Part shown: piece after piece, positions 1 to 8,258 of the stretch
How positions within the stretch are numbered: position 1 is the stretch's first letter
Layout of the letters: each line of letters starts with the position of its first letter
Source: Mesorhizobium sp. YM1C-6-2
GTDB taxonomy: Bacteria > Pseudomonadota > Alphaproteobacteria > Rhizobiales > Rhizobiaceae
Direction of reading: 5' to 3'
Length of the DNA stretch: 64,000 nucleotides
Assembly: GCF_003666685.1 (NCBI RefSeq)
Contig: NZ_RCIZ01000003.1
Location: 434,001-498,000 of the forward strand
Program-made: the position numbers and the translations under genes
Notes under the pieces: model-generated
The model's input: the letters and a program-made list of their open reading frames with translations, nothing else
Told to the model about the DNA's origin: nothing
The model's database searches: none

Positions 1-638
1 AAGCAGATGTCCTGGCTGTCGGCCTTGGCGGCGACGGTGAGGCCCATCTCCTCAGCCATCGCGCGGACTGCCGGCTTCGGCATGCTACCGAGCGGAAAGC
101 GCAGATAGTCGATCTGCGCCTGGGTGGTGGCGAAGAGGAAGTAGCTCTGGTCGCGCTCGGCGTCGACCGGCCGGTAGAGGGCGCGGTGAGCGCCCCCAGG
201 ACCGGCACCTGCACGGCTGCGGATGTAGTGGCCGGTGGCGAGCGCATCGGCGCCGAGTTCCTGCGCCGTCGCCAGAAGATCGGCGAACTTGACGGTCTGG
301 TTGCAGGATACGCAGGGGATCGGGGTCTCGCCGGCGACGTAGCTCGCGGCGAAGGGATCGATCACCGCCTTGCGGAAACGCTCCTCGTAGTTCAGCACGT
401 AATGCGGGATGCCGAGCGTCTCGGCGACGCGGCGCGCATCGTCGATGTCCTGTCCCGCGCAGCAGGAGCCGGTGCGGTGCACGGCGGCGCCGTGGTCATA
501 GAGCTGAAGCGTCATGCCGATGACGTCGTAGCCCTCGCGCTTCAGGAGGCCGGCGACGACGGACGAATCGACGCCGCCCGACATCGCCACCACGACGCGG
601 GTTTCTTCGGGCCTTCCGGGAAGGTCGAGGCTGTTCAT
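1..638 (-). CDS. mnmA: tRNA-specific 2-thiouridylase MnmA (N-terminal part, cut by window edge)
   Basis: MnmA makes the 2-thiouridine at wobble position 34 of tRNAs for Lys, Glu and Gln, using ATP to adenylate the uridine and a persulfide relay to add sulfur. The frame is open from an ATG at 638 to the left edge, so about 212 residues are visible. The PP-loop SGGVDSS lies at residues 20-26. The first catalytic cysteine is C112 in CVSCN, and the second (ADSQDIC, C212) is the very last codon inside the window. The gene runs divergently from sciP. Family assignment is firm; the C-terminal third is not visible. Confidence 0.95.
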   Translation of the reverse strand, partial: MNSLDLPGRPEETRVVVAMSGGVDSSVVAGLLKREGYDVIGMTLQLYDHGAAVHRTGSCCAGQDIDDARRVAETLGIPHYVLNYEERFRKAVIDPFAASYVAGETPIPCVSCNQTVKFADLLATAQELGADALATGHYIRSRAGAGPGGAHRALYRPVDAERDQSYFLFATTQAQIDYLRFPLGSMPKPAVRAMAEEMGLTVAAKADSQDIC

Positions 639-897
639 CGAATTGCTGTTCCGTTGCGCGACGGGCAGGCGCCTATGGAGCGAATATAGGTCAAGCTTAT
701 CCGGCTCGCCAATACAACCGCCGCTCTATGCCGTTCTCACGGCGGACAGGCACGTTCCGTCAAATCCAACCGAAATCCCTAACGGTCGATTCAGGAACGT
801 TACTTACCCATTAGGGAGAGCTTAGGCAATTTTTAAAGCTGTGGCGTTATTGTGACCGTGATTGCGTCGTAGCGTTTGTGGTTGTGTAGAGAGTAAG
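639..897 (+). promoter_or_regulatory. mnmA/sciP divergent intergenic region with GANTC and CtrA-like motifs
   Basis: This AT-richer spacer holds a GATTC (GANTC, CcrM methylation-type) site at 788-792. A TTAG-N7-TTAG pair at 811-825 resembles the CtrA consensus TTAA-N7-TTAA. SciP genes are normally under CtrA and cell-cycle control in this group, so the motifs fit their position, but each differs from consensus and their function is inferred. Confidence 0.4.
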
Positions 898-1173
898 ATG
901 ACCGATCTGATTAGACCGCGCGTCAAATATGTGATTGGCCCGGACGGCAGTCCGTTGACCATCGCAGATCTCCCGCCGTCGAATACGAGGCGTTGGGTCA
1001 TCCGGCGCAAGGCCGAGGTCGTTGCGGCGGTTCGCGGCGGCCTGCTCAGCCTCGACGAAGCATGCCAGCGCTACAAGCTTACGACCGAGGAATTCCTGTC
1101 CTGGCAGGCCTCGATCGACGAATACGGCCTTGCCGGGCTGCGTACGACACGCATCCAGCAGTACCGGCACTAG
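898..1173 (+). CDS. sciP: CtrA-inhibitory protein SciP (DUF1153)
   Basis: A 91-residue DUF1153 protein. In Caulobacter, SciP is a small helix-turn-helix protein that binds CtrA at target promoters and blocks activation in early cell-cycle stages. The family-typical opening (MTDLIRPRVKYVIGPDG) and the LPPSNTRRWVIRRKAEVV segment are present, followed by an HTH-like region (LSLDEACQRYKLTTEEFLSW). A TTG 36 bases upstream would add 12 residues. ATG 898 is preferred because it gives the conserved N-terminus and follows GAGAGTAAG. Its position 1.4 kb from ctrA fits its role. Confidence 0.93.
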   Translation: MTDLIRPRVKYVIGPDGSPLTIADLPPSNTRRWVIRRKAEVVAAVRGGLLSLDEACQRYKLTTEEFLSWQASIDEYGLAGLRTTRIQQYRH

Positions 1174-1279
1174 CCGACAGAGCGGCGGATCCGCCCGGGT
1201 CGCCGATGCCGCTCACCATCTCCCTGCCTTCGCTTGTCTGTCCCTGCGGGAAGACCTTCCGCTTGTAACGCGATGTCGT

Positions 1280-1723
1280 TCAGGCTTCGCGCTTGACGAG
1301 CGCGGATGCCGTGGCGGTCAGCAGGGCCGAAGCGGCGAAGAACCACAATCCAGACTGGCTGAGAGCCGTGGCGAGGCCGCTGGTCTTGGCCGCGAAGATC
1401 ACCAGCGCCACCAGCACGACGTCGAGCATCGACCAATTGGACAGGGCCCGCAGCCATGCGGGAACGCCATGGTGAGCATCGCGTTCGCCATAAGCTGCGA
1501 CGTGCAGCAGGCCGAGCTTCAGGCAAGGCAAGACGATCGAGAACAGCGCGATCACGGTCGACAGCAGCATCTCACCCTCCCACCACAGTCCGGAGACGAT
1601 GGCGAGAAGTGACGGTTCGTCGGTGAAGAGGAGCAGGCGGTCTATGCGGATGAGCGGCAGGACCAGGCCGAGGCCCAGCGACAGCGTCGATGCAAAAAGG
1701 ACAATCGGGAGGAAGAGGCGCAT
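1280..1723 (-). CDS. paraquat-inducible protein A (PqiA) domain membrane protein
   Basis: A 147-residue inner-membrane protein with about four hydrophobic segments (start, near residues 55-80, near 95-115 and near 120-140). It matches the PqiA family pattern: a small multi-spanning domain with a charged loop between the first helices and a conserved SNWSMLDV segment before the third helix. PqiA domains belong to lipid-transport or membrane-stress systems, usually with MCE proteins. No MCE partner lies beside it here, so the specific role is unknown. It sits 55 bases downstream of fliJ on the same strand and may be cotranscribed. Confidence 0.75.
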   Translation of the reverse strand: MRLFLPIVLFASTLSLGLGLVLPLIRIDRLLLFTDEPSLLAIVSGLWWEGEMLLSTVIALFSIVLPCLKLGLLHVAAYGERDAHHGVPAWLRALSNWSMLDVVLVALVIFAAKTSGLATALSQSGLWFFAASALLTATASALVKREA

Positions 1724-1778
1724 CGCCGAGCCATAGCCGAAGGCGCAGGCCGGCGGAAGGAGGGTGCCAGGGCCGGGA

Positions 1779-2156
1779 TTACCCGATCATTGCGCTGCGC
1801 AGCGGCACTTCGGCGTCGCGGCTCCGGGCGTCCCGGGATTCGAGCGCCTCGGCCTTGGAAAGCTCCGCTTCAGCTTCGGCGAGTAATGATTCTGCCGTGG
1901 TTCGCTGCTGCAGGAGATCCTGCTGCGAATTCATCAGATTGTCGCGGCGGAGCCGGGCTGCCTTGGCGAAGGTCGGATAGGCGAAATGGTTGATGTCGGT
2001 GATGCCGGCCTTCTTCTCCTCGGCGGCGATCTGGAGTTCCAGCTCGCTGGCCATGCGCTCGAACTCGGCGATCATCATGTCGAGCTGCAGCAGCTGCCGG
2101 CGCTTGTCGCTCACCTGAAACTGCTTCAGCCGAACGAGGTTCTCACGTGCCTTCAT
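1779..2156 (-). CDS. fliJ: flagellar export protein FliJ
   Basis: A 125-residue, charged, almost wholly alpha-helical coiled coil (heptad-rich across residues 5-115), the size and character of FliJ. FliJ is the soluble chaperone and stalk of the flagellar type III export ATPase, escorting FlgN/FliT-bound cargo and activating the export gate. Family sequence identity is low, so the call also uses context: a FliJ-type gene divergent from ctrA is common in Rhizobiales. No other flagellar gene is in the window. The shared upstream region carries CtrA-like sites, consistent with a class II flagellar gene. Confidence 0.75.
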   Translation of the reverse strand: MKARENLVRLKQFQVSDKRRQLLQLDMMIAEFERMASELELQIAAEEKKAGITDINHFAYPTFAKAARLRRDNLMNSQQDLLQQRTTAESLLAEAEAELSKAEALESRDARSRDAEVPLRSAMIG

Positions 2157-2587
2157 AATCCGAAACTCCCGGAAACACTGACGCCCTTAACCACAAAGCT
2201 CCCGCGCATACGAAGGCCCCCGCGCCGCACGATAGGAAACAAATTCCTAAGATATTTCGCCGGCGGTAACCATTCGTTTACGCGCATTGTTAATCATACG
2301 GGTCAGGACTTAAGGCAGGGTAAAAATCCATTCTCGCATCTGCATGGAATCACGACATTCGTACGGCAGGCTTACGGACTGCTATTAATGCAGAACGTTA
2401 AGAATTCCGCACACAGATTCAGCTTTAGATTCAATATGGTGTATTCGCAGGCTAAAGGACGGATTTTCACTTGCCAGACCGAATTAGGTTTTGTTAACCA
2501 TTCGGTGGCAGCTTCTGATTCAGGCACACACTGCTCCGATACCGGGTGCCCGCATGAGACGGTCCGGCAGCAGAAAAGGGGAATAGA
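2157..2587 (+). promoter_or_regulatory. 431-bp fliJ/ctrA promoter region with four GANTC sites and CtrA-like boxes
   Basis: This stretch is clearly more AT-rich than its flanks. Four GANTC sites (the CcrM methyltransferase target) occur at 2347-2351, 2416-2420, 2428-2432 and 2517-2521. GTAA-N7-TTTA at 2266-2280 is close to the CtrA consensus TTAA-N7-TTAA. The ten bases TAACCATTCG inside it recur at 2495-2504 as part of TTAACCATTCG. Further TTAA half-sites lie at 2290-2293 and 2310-2313. In Caulobacter, ctrA is autoregulated by CtrA from two promoters, one of them sensitive to GANTC methylation. The motifs are seen directly; the promoter assignment is inferred. Confidence 0.6.
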
Positions 2588-3283
2588 ATGCGCGTTCTGC
2601 TGATAGAAGACGACAGTGCAACCGCACAGAGCATCGAGTTGATGCTGAAGTCGGAAAGCTTCAACGTCTACACCACCGACCTCGGTGAAGAAGGCGTCGA
2701 TCTCGGTAAGCTTTACGACTACGACATCATTCTTCTCGACCTCAACCTCCCCGACATGTCGGGTTATGAAGTCTTGAGAACACTTCGCCTTTCCAAGGTG
2801 AAGACGCCGATCCTCATCCTCTCCGGCATGGCCGGCATCGAGGACAAGGTCCGCGGCCTCGGCTTCGGCGCCGACGACTACATGACCAAGCCGTTCCATA
2901 AGGACGAGCTGGTGGCGCGAATCCACGCGATCGTGCGCCGCTCGAAGGGACATGCCCAGTCGGTCATCACCACGGGCGATCTGGTGGTTAACCTCGACGC
3001 CAAGACGGTCGAGGTCGGGGGCCAGCGCGTGCACCTGACCGGCAAGGAATACCAGATGCTGGAGCTGCTCTCGCTGCGCAAGGGCACCACGCTCACCAAG
3101 GAAATGTTCCTCAACCACCTTTATGGCGGCATGGACGAGCCGGAGCTGAAGATCATCGACGTCTTCATCTGCAAGTTGCGCAAGAAGCTCGATGCGGCGT
3201 CCGGCGGGCAGAACTATATCGAGACGGTATGGGGCCGCGGCTATGTGCTGCGCGAGCCCGAAGATATCCGCGAGAGCGCTTGA
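2588..3283 (+). CDS. ctrA: cell-cycle response regulator CtrA
   Basis: A 231-residue OmpR/PhoB-type response regulator. The receiver domain (about 1-120) has the acidic pair D8/D9, phospho-acceptor D51, switch S79 and K101. The winged-helix DNA-binding domain (about 125-225) contains the family segments [19 protein letters not shown] and the recognition region around [11 protein letters not shown]. CtrA~P controls replication initiation, flagellar, envelope and division genes and is essential in most Rhizobiales. The protein ends in ESA rather than the Ala-Ala end that marks Caulobacter CtrA for ClpXP. Phosphate reaches it from ChpT, encoded 0.7 kb away. Start ATG 2588 follows GGGGAATAGA. Confidence 0.98.
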   Translation: MRVLLIEDDSATAQSIELMLKSESFNVYTTDLGEEGVDLGKLYDYDIILLDLNLPDMSGYEVLRTLRLSKVKTPILILSGMAGIEDKVRGLGFGADDYMTKPFHKDELVARIHAIVRRSKGHAQSVITTGDLVVNLDAKTVEVGGQRVHLTGKEYQMLELLSLRKGTTLTKEMFLNHLYGGMDEPELKIIDVFICKLRKKLDAASGGQNYIETVWGRGYVLREPEDIRESA

Positions 3284-3304
3284 GCGTTTCGCTATGGCAG
3301 AACG

Positions 3305-3335
3305 AAGACCCGGCCTTGCCGGGTCTTTTGCTTTT
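3305..3335 (+). terminator. Rho-independent terminator after ctrA
   Basis: A perfect 10-bp stem (AAGACCCGGC, 3305-3314, with GCCGGGTCTT, 3318-3327) and a 3-base loop are followed by TTGCTTTT. It lies 21 bases after the ctrA stop and before the convergent receiver gene. The A-rich side on the opposite strand is weak, so it mainly serves ctrA. Confidence 0.85.
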
Positions 3336-3364
3336 CAGGCTATTGAAAACGCTGGTTTTTTGCC

Positions 3365-3733
3365 TCAGGCCGCAGTCTGGAACACGCGAAAACGGTCCAG
3401 CAGCTGAGGTCGGTTGAAGGGCTTCAGCAGATATCCTTGGGCGCCGGCGCGTTTCGCCCGCATGATGGCGGCGATGTCGACCTCGGCCAGACACACCGCG
3501 ATCTGCGGCTTGACCGGGCTGTCGATGCCGCGCACGCGGCGGATGAATTCCACAGCTGTCATGTCGGGCAATCCGCCGTCCACGACGATGATGTCGGGCA
3601 TATCGCCGACGCAGATGGAGATCGCGTCGAAGCCCGTTGACGCCTCCATGACCTGGAGATCCGGGCCGCCGAGAATGCGCTTCGCCACTTTCCGGACCAC
3701 GGCTGAATCATCAACGAAAAGGCAGCGCTTCAT
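3365..3733 (-). CDS. single-domain response regulator (stand-alone receiver)
   Basis: A 122-residue receiver-only protein with acidic D8/D9, phosphorylatable D52 and K104 in LLKPF. The usual Ser/Thr switch residue before the alpha4 helix appears replaced: the motif reads AVCLAE, putting Cys81 (or Leu82) there. It ends at the receiver fold, so it must act through protein contacts or as a phosphate sink. Start ATG 3733 gives the canonical beginning MKRCLFVDDS; frames reaching upstream lack homology. It lies 210 bases downstream of chpT on the same strand, so a role in the CckA-ChpT phosphorelay is plausible but inferred. It does not look like CpdR. Confidence 0.85.
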   Translation of the reverse strand: MKRCLFVDDSAVVRKVAKRILGGPDLQVMEASTGFDAISICVGDMPDIIVVDGGLPDMTAVEFIRRVRGIDSPVKPQIAVCLAEVDIAAIMRAKRAGAQGYLLKPFNRPQLLDRFRVFQTAA

Positions 3734-3943
3734 GTCCCGGTCCCTGCATGCGACTGCCGGGATGTGGGCAGCCGGCGTCGTCTGCGACCATAGCCGGGCT
3801 GCGTAAACAAGCGGAAAAGCAGTTAGGTAAAATTTTGGAAAATGCCGGCAAGGGCGGAGTTTTTCTTTGCCTTGCCGGATCAATACTTGGTTCGTCAGTG
3901 TTCGTGGCTGGCCCACAAAGACGGACTGCCAAGGGGAATCCCG

Positions 3944-4573
3944 TCAAGCGGCGGTCAGCACCACCTCTTCGGCGTTGGCATGGATCGAGATCGTCATGCC
4001 CGCCTCGCGCGCCAGCAGAAGCGTGTAATAGGGCTGTACGGAATGCGCGTCGATCGGTTCTTCCGGCTTGCGCCCCGAGTGCAGCTCGAGGAATTTCGGC
4101 GGCACGCGCAGCATCGGTCCACTCGAAGCGAGGGTGAATTTCGGCTGGCTGTGGACGTCGTCGAGCGTAACCACGATCTTGCCGCCGCGAGGGATTGCCG
4201 CCAGCGCCACCAAAACGAGGTTGAGGAGCAGCTTCACCTGATTCTTCGGAAGCAGGGCACGGCCGCCGCTCCAGACGAGCTCCGGCTTCTCATTCGCCAG
4301 GAACGCCGTGGTCACGGCCTCGGCGTCGCCGGTATCGATCTGCATGCCGGCCGAGCCCGCCGCTCCAAAGGCGATACGGGCGAACTGGAGGCGGGCCGAA
4401 GCATTCTTCGCGCTCTGCCGGATGAGGTTCATGGCGTCCTCGTCGGCACCGCCCTCATCGAGCAGTTCGAGCCCGTTGTTGATCGCTCCCACCGGTGAAA
4501 TGATGTCGTGGCATACGCGGCTGCACAAAAGCGCCGCCAGATCCGGCGCGGAAAGCGTAAAAAGTTCAGACAT
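3944..4573 (-). CDS. chpT: histidine phosphotransferase ChpT
   Basis: A 209-residue ChpT-family protein. ChpT is a dimeric pseudo-histidine-kinase that passes phosphate from CckA to both CtrA and CpdR. The dimerisation helix carries phospho-acceptor H22 in SRVCHDIISPVGAINNGLEL. The degenerate, non-ATP-binding C-terminal domain follows (about 90-209, ending VLTAA). Length and motif match Brucella and Caulobacter ChpT. The gene is convergent with ctrA across the receiver gene, and its promoter region is shared divergently with eipA. Finding sciP, ctrA and chpT within 4 kb makes this a compact cell-cycle locus. Confidence 0.95.
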   Translation of the reverse strand: MSELFTLSAPDLAALLCSRVCHDIISPVGAINNGLELLDEGGADEDAMNLIRQSAKNASARLQFARIAFGAAGSAGMQIDTGDAEAVTTAFLANEKPELVWSGGRALLPKNQVKLLLNLVLVALAAIPRGGKIVVTLDDVHSQPKFTLASSGPMLRVPPKFLELHSGRKPEEPIDAHSVQPYYTLLLAREAGMTISIHANAEEVVLTAA

Positions 4574-4873
4574 CTATCGGATTATCCCCTGAAATCGACA
4601 GGTCAGCTTCGCCGCCCGCTGCGAATCACGTCCGCGCCCCGGCAAGCATAGGTATACGCCAAGCCTGACAGCGGCAACATTTTGCGGAAGTCGAGCACGC
4701 GCGGTCGGCACCGAGGCGACGCGGACGGCCTTCGATCCGCCATCTTCGCCATGCTTAACAGTTGGAAAAGGAATGGGGCATAGTTTGTCCGTGATTCCCA
4801 TCAAGCGGCCGTGACAAGAGCCGCAGCGGGGCAAGGCGTCGGCGAAGAAGGCTCCCGGACGGAGATTGGAAGC
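4574..4873. promoter_or_regulatory. chpT/eipA divergent intergenic region
   Basis: A 300-base region with no supportable gene. A single CtrA-like half-site, TTAAC, lies at 4755-4759, followed by an A-rich rather than TTAA half. Brucella eipA is reported to be a direct CtrA target, which makes this half-site worth noting, but the evidence here is only the motif. The eipA ribosome-binding region is GGAGATTGGAAGC just before 4874. Confidence 0.35.
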
Positions 4874-5455
4874 ATGTTTTCCCGACTGAAGAACCGGATC
4901 TCGCTCCGGATCATCGCATCCCTGTTTGCACTGTCGTGCATCATCGCGTTCTCGGCTACTCCGTCGCGGGCGCAGGAATACACGGCCGATGAAATCGTCG
5001 AATCGGGTCACCGGTTCTTTGGGGCGACATCGGGCGGCCTGGCGAGCGTCGTCGAGCATATCTTCGCGTCCTACGGCCTGCCGAACGGCTACGTTCTCGG
5101 CGAGGAAGGCTCCGGTGCGATCATCGGCGGCCTGACCTATGGCGAGGGCACGCTCTACACCAAGAATGCCGGCGACCATAAGGTGTTCTGGCAGGGACCT
5201 TCGCTCGGCTGGGATTTCGGCGGCCAGGGGTCTCGCACGATGATGCTGGTCTACAACCTCGACGACGTGCCCAATCTCTACAACCGTTTCGCCGGCGTCG
5301 CGGGTTCCGCCTATGTGGTGGCCGGCCTAGGCTTCAACGTGCTGAAGAACGGCAACATCATGCTGGTGCCGGTGCGTACCGGCGTCGGCGCCCGCCTCGG
5401 CGTCAATGTAGGCTATCTGAAGCTGACCGACCGGCCGACCTGGAATCCGTTCTGA
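4874..5455 (+). CDS. eipA: envelope integrity protein EipA (DUF1134)
   Basis: A 193-residue periplasmic DUF1134 protein. The first 34 residues form a signal peptide (basic start MFSRLKNRISLR, hydrophobic core, SRAQE cleavage region). The mature part has the glycine-rich beta-barrel-like family pattern (GASGG-type turns, GLGFNVLKNGN, ending DRPTWNPF). In Brucella, EipA maintains cell-envelope integrity and its loss is synthetically lethal with O-polysaccharide defects. ATG 4874 is chosen over an upstream in-frame start because it begins the signal peptide and follows a GGAGATTGGAAGC Shine-Dalgarno region. Its neighbours are the CtrA phosphorelay genes. Confidence 0.9.
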   Translation: MFSRLKNRISLRIIASLFALSCIIAFSATPSRAQEYTADEIVESGHRFFGATSGGLASVVEHIFASYGLPNGYVLGEEGSGAIIGGLTYGEGTLYTKNAGDHKVFWQGPSLGWDFGGQGSRTMMLVYNLDDVPNLYNRFAGVAGSAYVVAGLGFNVLKNGNIMLVPVRTGVGARLGVNVGYLKLTDRPTWNPF

Positions 5456-5484
5456 TCTCAGTATAGTCCGGGCAGGCATGTTCC

Positions 5485-5508
5485 ACGGGCGGCCCTCGGG
5501 CCGCCCGT
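5485..5508 (+). terminator. Strong hairpin after eipA
   Basis: A perfect 10-bp GC stem (ACGGGCGGCC with GGCCGCCCGT) around a CTCG tetraloop starts 30 bases after the eipA stop. There is no T-tract, so it may act as a processing or transcript-end hairpin rather than a classic intrinsic terminator. Confidence 0.6.
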
Positions 5509-5643
5509 GCCATGTCGAGGGGCACCAGTCCGGCGGTACGGTGCGCGTACCGGCATTAATTCTCGCGGCAGTACTGGATTTCGCCCCTCGCACCGTGGCA
5601 AAAGCGGTACCGGCCGGCGTTGCCCGCGAGCACGGAAGAAACC

Positions 5644-6882
5644 ATGCAGTCCAGCCTTGTCTTCGTCCTCGGCTTTCTGTCAGCCGGCTTCATCGCGCTG
5701 ATCGTGGCGCCGATGGTCTGGCGCCGGGCCGTCGCGCTGACGCGCCGGCGCATCGAGGCATCGGTGCCGCTGACGCTGACCGAGATCCAGGCCGACAAGG
5801 ACCGCATGCGCGCCGAATTCGCAATGGCGACACGGCGGCTGGAGATCAATTTCAAGAACTTCCGCGAGAAGGCGGCGGCGCAGATCGTCGAGATCAACCG
5901 CAACCGCGAAGAGCTGAAGCAGCTGATGTCGGAGCGCCAGGAGCGTCACGAGGCGCTGACGCGGCTGGAGGTGCAGGCGGGTGAGATACGTTCGGAGCTT
6001 CGCCGCCGCGAGGACGAGCTGCAGGTGCTGACCGAAAAGCTCGAGGAGGCGGAGAACCTCCTGGAGCGGCGAGCCACCGAGATCGAGAAGCTCGGCCGGA
6101 TGTACGACGATGCGAGCTTCACCGCCTCCAACCGGCAGGTCGAGATCACGGCGCGGGAAGGCGAAATCGAAAAGCTCAACAACGACATGGCGACGCTGCG
6201 CAGCGAACGGCGCGAGATCGATCGCCGCAGTCAGGAAATCGGCGCCGAGAGCCAGGCCGGCCGCGAGGCGCTGAAGGCCGAGCAGGAAAGGGCGCTCGCG
6301 CTGGAGGCGCGCATCGAGCGGCTGCTGGCGACCATCGCCGACCGCGACGAGAAGATCGATCGCGGCGAGCGCGAGGTCACGCGCATGCGCGACAGCGTCA
6401 AGGCAAGCACCGGTGCTGAAGGTGAATTCCAGGCGCAGATTGCGGCGCTGCAAGCCGAGAAGGCGAAGCTCGAAAGCGAAAAGGCCGAGACTGCCGACCA
6501 ACTCGCGACTTACGCGACCGGCGCGAAGCAGAAGGAGATGGAGAAGCTGATGGCCAAGCTGTCGGCCGATCGCGATCTCCTCGAAGAGCGCTTGAAGGTG
6601 CTGACGCGGGAGAACCGGAAGCTGAAGGTGGACGTCGCCGTCCACGAGCGGACGAAATCCGAGGAATGGAATGGCGGACGGCGGCAGAGCGCGGTCCTGC
6701 GCGAGCAGATGAACGAACTCGCGGCCGAGGTGGTCAAGCTCACCGCCGCGCTGGAGGGACCGAACTCGCCGATCGACAAGGCGCTGGGTCCGGCCGGCGA
6801 GGCCGACAACGACGCCGACGGGAAGATCACCAGCCTCGCCGACAAGGTGCGTGCGCTGCAGAAGGCAGCCGCGACCGGCTGA
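5644..6882 (+). CDS. Membrane-anchored long coiled-coil protein (uncharacterised)
   Basis: A 412-residue protein with one N-terminal transmembrane segment (about 5-25, LVFVLGFLSAGFIALIVAP). A very long charged coiled coil rich in Glu, Arg and Lys follows from about residue 45 to 360. Start ATG 5644 gives MQSSLVFVLG; a start at 5620 would add eight hydrophilic residues ahead of the membrane anchor. Similar proteins appear in Rhizobiales as conserved hypotheticals. A structural or scaffolding role at the inner membrane is suggested by the architecture only. It ends back-to-back with the convergent RNA methyltransferase gene: its TGA ends at 6882 and the other stop begins at 6883. Confidence 0.8.
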   Translation: MQSSLVFVLGFLSAGFIALIVAPMVWRRAVALTRRRIEASVPLTLTEIQADKDRMRAEFAMATRRLEINFKNFREKAAAQIVEINRNREELKQLMSERQERHEALTRLEVQAGEIRSELRRREDELQVLTEKLEEAENLLERRATEIEKLGRMYDDASFTASNRQVEITAREGEIEKLNNDMATLRSERREIDRRSQEIGAESQAGREALKAEQERALALEARIERLLATIADRDEKIDRGEREVTRMRDSVKASTGAEGEFQAQIAALQAEKAKLESEKAETADQLATYATGAKQKEMEKLMAKLSADRDLLEERLKVLTRENRKLKVDVAVHERTKSEEWNGGRRQSAVLREQMNELAAEVVKLTAALEGPNSPIDKALGPAGEADNDADGKITSLADKVRALQKAAATG

Positions 6883-7683
6883 CTATTTCGCGTCGCCGAA
6901 GCGGTGGAGCGCGACCGCAGACGCCGCCGCGACGTTCAGACTGTCGAAACCTTCAACGATGGGGATGCGGACCGTCCGAAGCCGCGACAGCAGATCGTCG
7001 GGAAGTCCGTCGCCCTCCGTACCCAGATAGAGCGCCATGCGGTCGGGCCGCGAGGCGACACGTATGTCGGTCGTCCCCGAAGGCGAGAGCGCGGCCTGTC
7101 CGAAACCCGCCTTGTCCAGAAGCGCGACGATCGAGCCCGCATCGGAGCCGGTGGCGAAGGGGACCTTGAGCACCGCTCCGACCGACACGCGAATCGCCTT
7201 GCGGTAGAGAGGATCGCAGCAGGTTGCGTCGAGAAGCACGGCGTCGGCGCCAAAGGCCGCTGCATTGCGGAAGATGGCGCCGACATTGTCGTGGTTCGAG
7301 AGACCGACCGTCACGACGACAAGTGCGCGCTCAGGCAACGAGGCGAGAAGTTCTTCCGGGCTATCGGCCTCACGCTTGCGGCCAACGGCCAAGATTCCGC
7401 GATGGATGTGAAAGCCCGCGATGGCATCCATGACCGGCTGCGACGCAGTATAGACCGGCAACGACGATGGTGCGCGCCGGAGCGTGTCGGCGAGGCCCGG
7501 CAGTCTGTTCTCCAGCACCAGCACCGATTCCGCTACGAAGCGCGCCGCCGAGAAAAGCACATTGAGCACGACCTTGCCCTCGGCGATGAAGCGGCCCTGA
7601 CGGCCGGCAAGGTCGCGTTCGCGAACCGACAGATAGGGGGCGACGCGCGGATCGGCAGGATCGTCGATGCGGATGGTTTCCAT
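6883..7683 (-). CDS. TrmH/SpoU-family RNA 2'-O-methyltransferase
   Basis: A 266-residue SPOUT-class methyltransferase, which uses S-adenosylmethionine to methylate a ribose 2'-OH in rRNA or tRNA. The three SpoU motifs are present: VGLSNHDNVGAIFRNAAAFG (motif 1, with Asn and Arg), LYLGTEGDGLPDDLL (motif 2) and RIPIVEGFDSLNVAAASAVA (motif 3). An N-terminal L30e-like substrate-binding segment lies around residues 10-100. ATG 7683 is preferred (METIRIDDPAD); a start 36 bases upstream adds a basic extension unlike the family. The exact RNA target cannot be deduced. Confidence 0.88.
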   Translation of the reverse strand: METIRIDDPADPRVAPYLSVRERDLAGRQGRFIAEGKVVLNVLFSAARFVAESVLVLENRLPGLADTLRRAPSSLPVYTASQPVMDAIAGFHIHRGILAVGRKREADSPEELLASLPERALVVVTVGLSNHDNVGAIFRNAAAFGADAVLLDATCCDPLYRKAIRVSVGAVLKVPFATGSDAGSIVALLDKAGFGQAALSPSGTTDIRVASRPDRMALYLGTEGDGLPDDLLSRLRTVRIPIVEGFDSLNVAAASAVALHRFGDAK

Positions 7684-7797
7684 GGTCAGCCGTCTGACAG
7701 GCTTCCGGCACATCGGCAAGACCGGTAACCTCGGCGGTAACCGGGGAAGATCTCGACGGGCGGCCGCGAAACTGGGATAGCCGGACCGGCGTGTCCG

Positions 7798-8094
7798 TTA
7801 TGCCTCGCCGAAGATGCCGTCCAGCGTGCGCAGCACCTGCCTGACGGCGTCGGAATTGCAGGAGTAGTAGATCATCTGCCGGTCGCGGCGCGTCTCGACG
7901 AGGTCGAGGCCCCTCAGTTTGGCCAGATGCTGCGACAGCGCCGACTGGCTGAGCGAAATCCTGTCGGCGATCGAGCCCACTGTCATTTCGCCATGCAGCA
8001 GGAGCGCAAGTATCTCCAGGCGCTTCTCATTACTGATGAGAGTGAGAAATTCCGCTGCGGCTTCGGAATTGTCCAACAGTTTCTTTGAAACCAT
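7798..8094 (-). CDS. ArsR/SmtB-family transcriptional regulator (NolR-like)
   Basis: A 98-residue winged-helix repressor. The HTH spans about residues 40-65 (VGSIADRISLSQSALSQHLAKLRG), followed by the wing VETRRDRQMIYYSC. There are no paired cysteines in the metal-sensing alpha3N or alpha5 positions, so it is more likely redox- or context-sensing, like BigR or NolR, than metal-sensing. The QSALSQHLAKLR recognition helix is the same type as in rhizobial NolR. Start ATG 8094 (MVSKKLLDNSE) follows GGGGGAAGA. A start 45 bases upstream is possible but less typical. It lies 164 bases downstream of the HugZ-like gene on the same strand. Confidence 0.85.
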   Translation of the reverse strand: MVSKKLLDNSEAAAEFLTLISNEKRLEILALLLHGEMTVGSIADRISLSQSALSQHLAKLRGLDLVETRRDRQMIYYSCNSDAVRQVLRTLDGIFGEA

Positions 8095-8258
8095 TCTTCC
8101 CCCTACGCCGATATTTCGTCCGGACGCCGAGGGCGACACTTCCGAATTCCAGGCACTTTATTCCTGGCGGAGGCGACAGAGTCGTTCCGCATCTCGATGC
8201 AACCTAACGTAAAGGACTCAAATCTCAAGACTCGAAAATGCACGGCAGGGACGTAATC

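Noticed and set aside
3365-3733. Identification of the receiver protein as CpdR
   Set aside because: CpdR has a different N-terminus and a normal Thr switch; the sequence here lacks those features, so no symbol was given.
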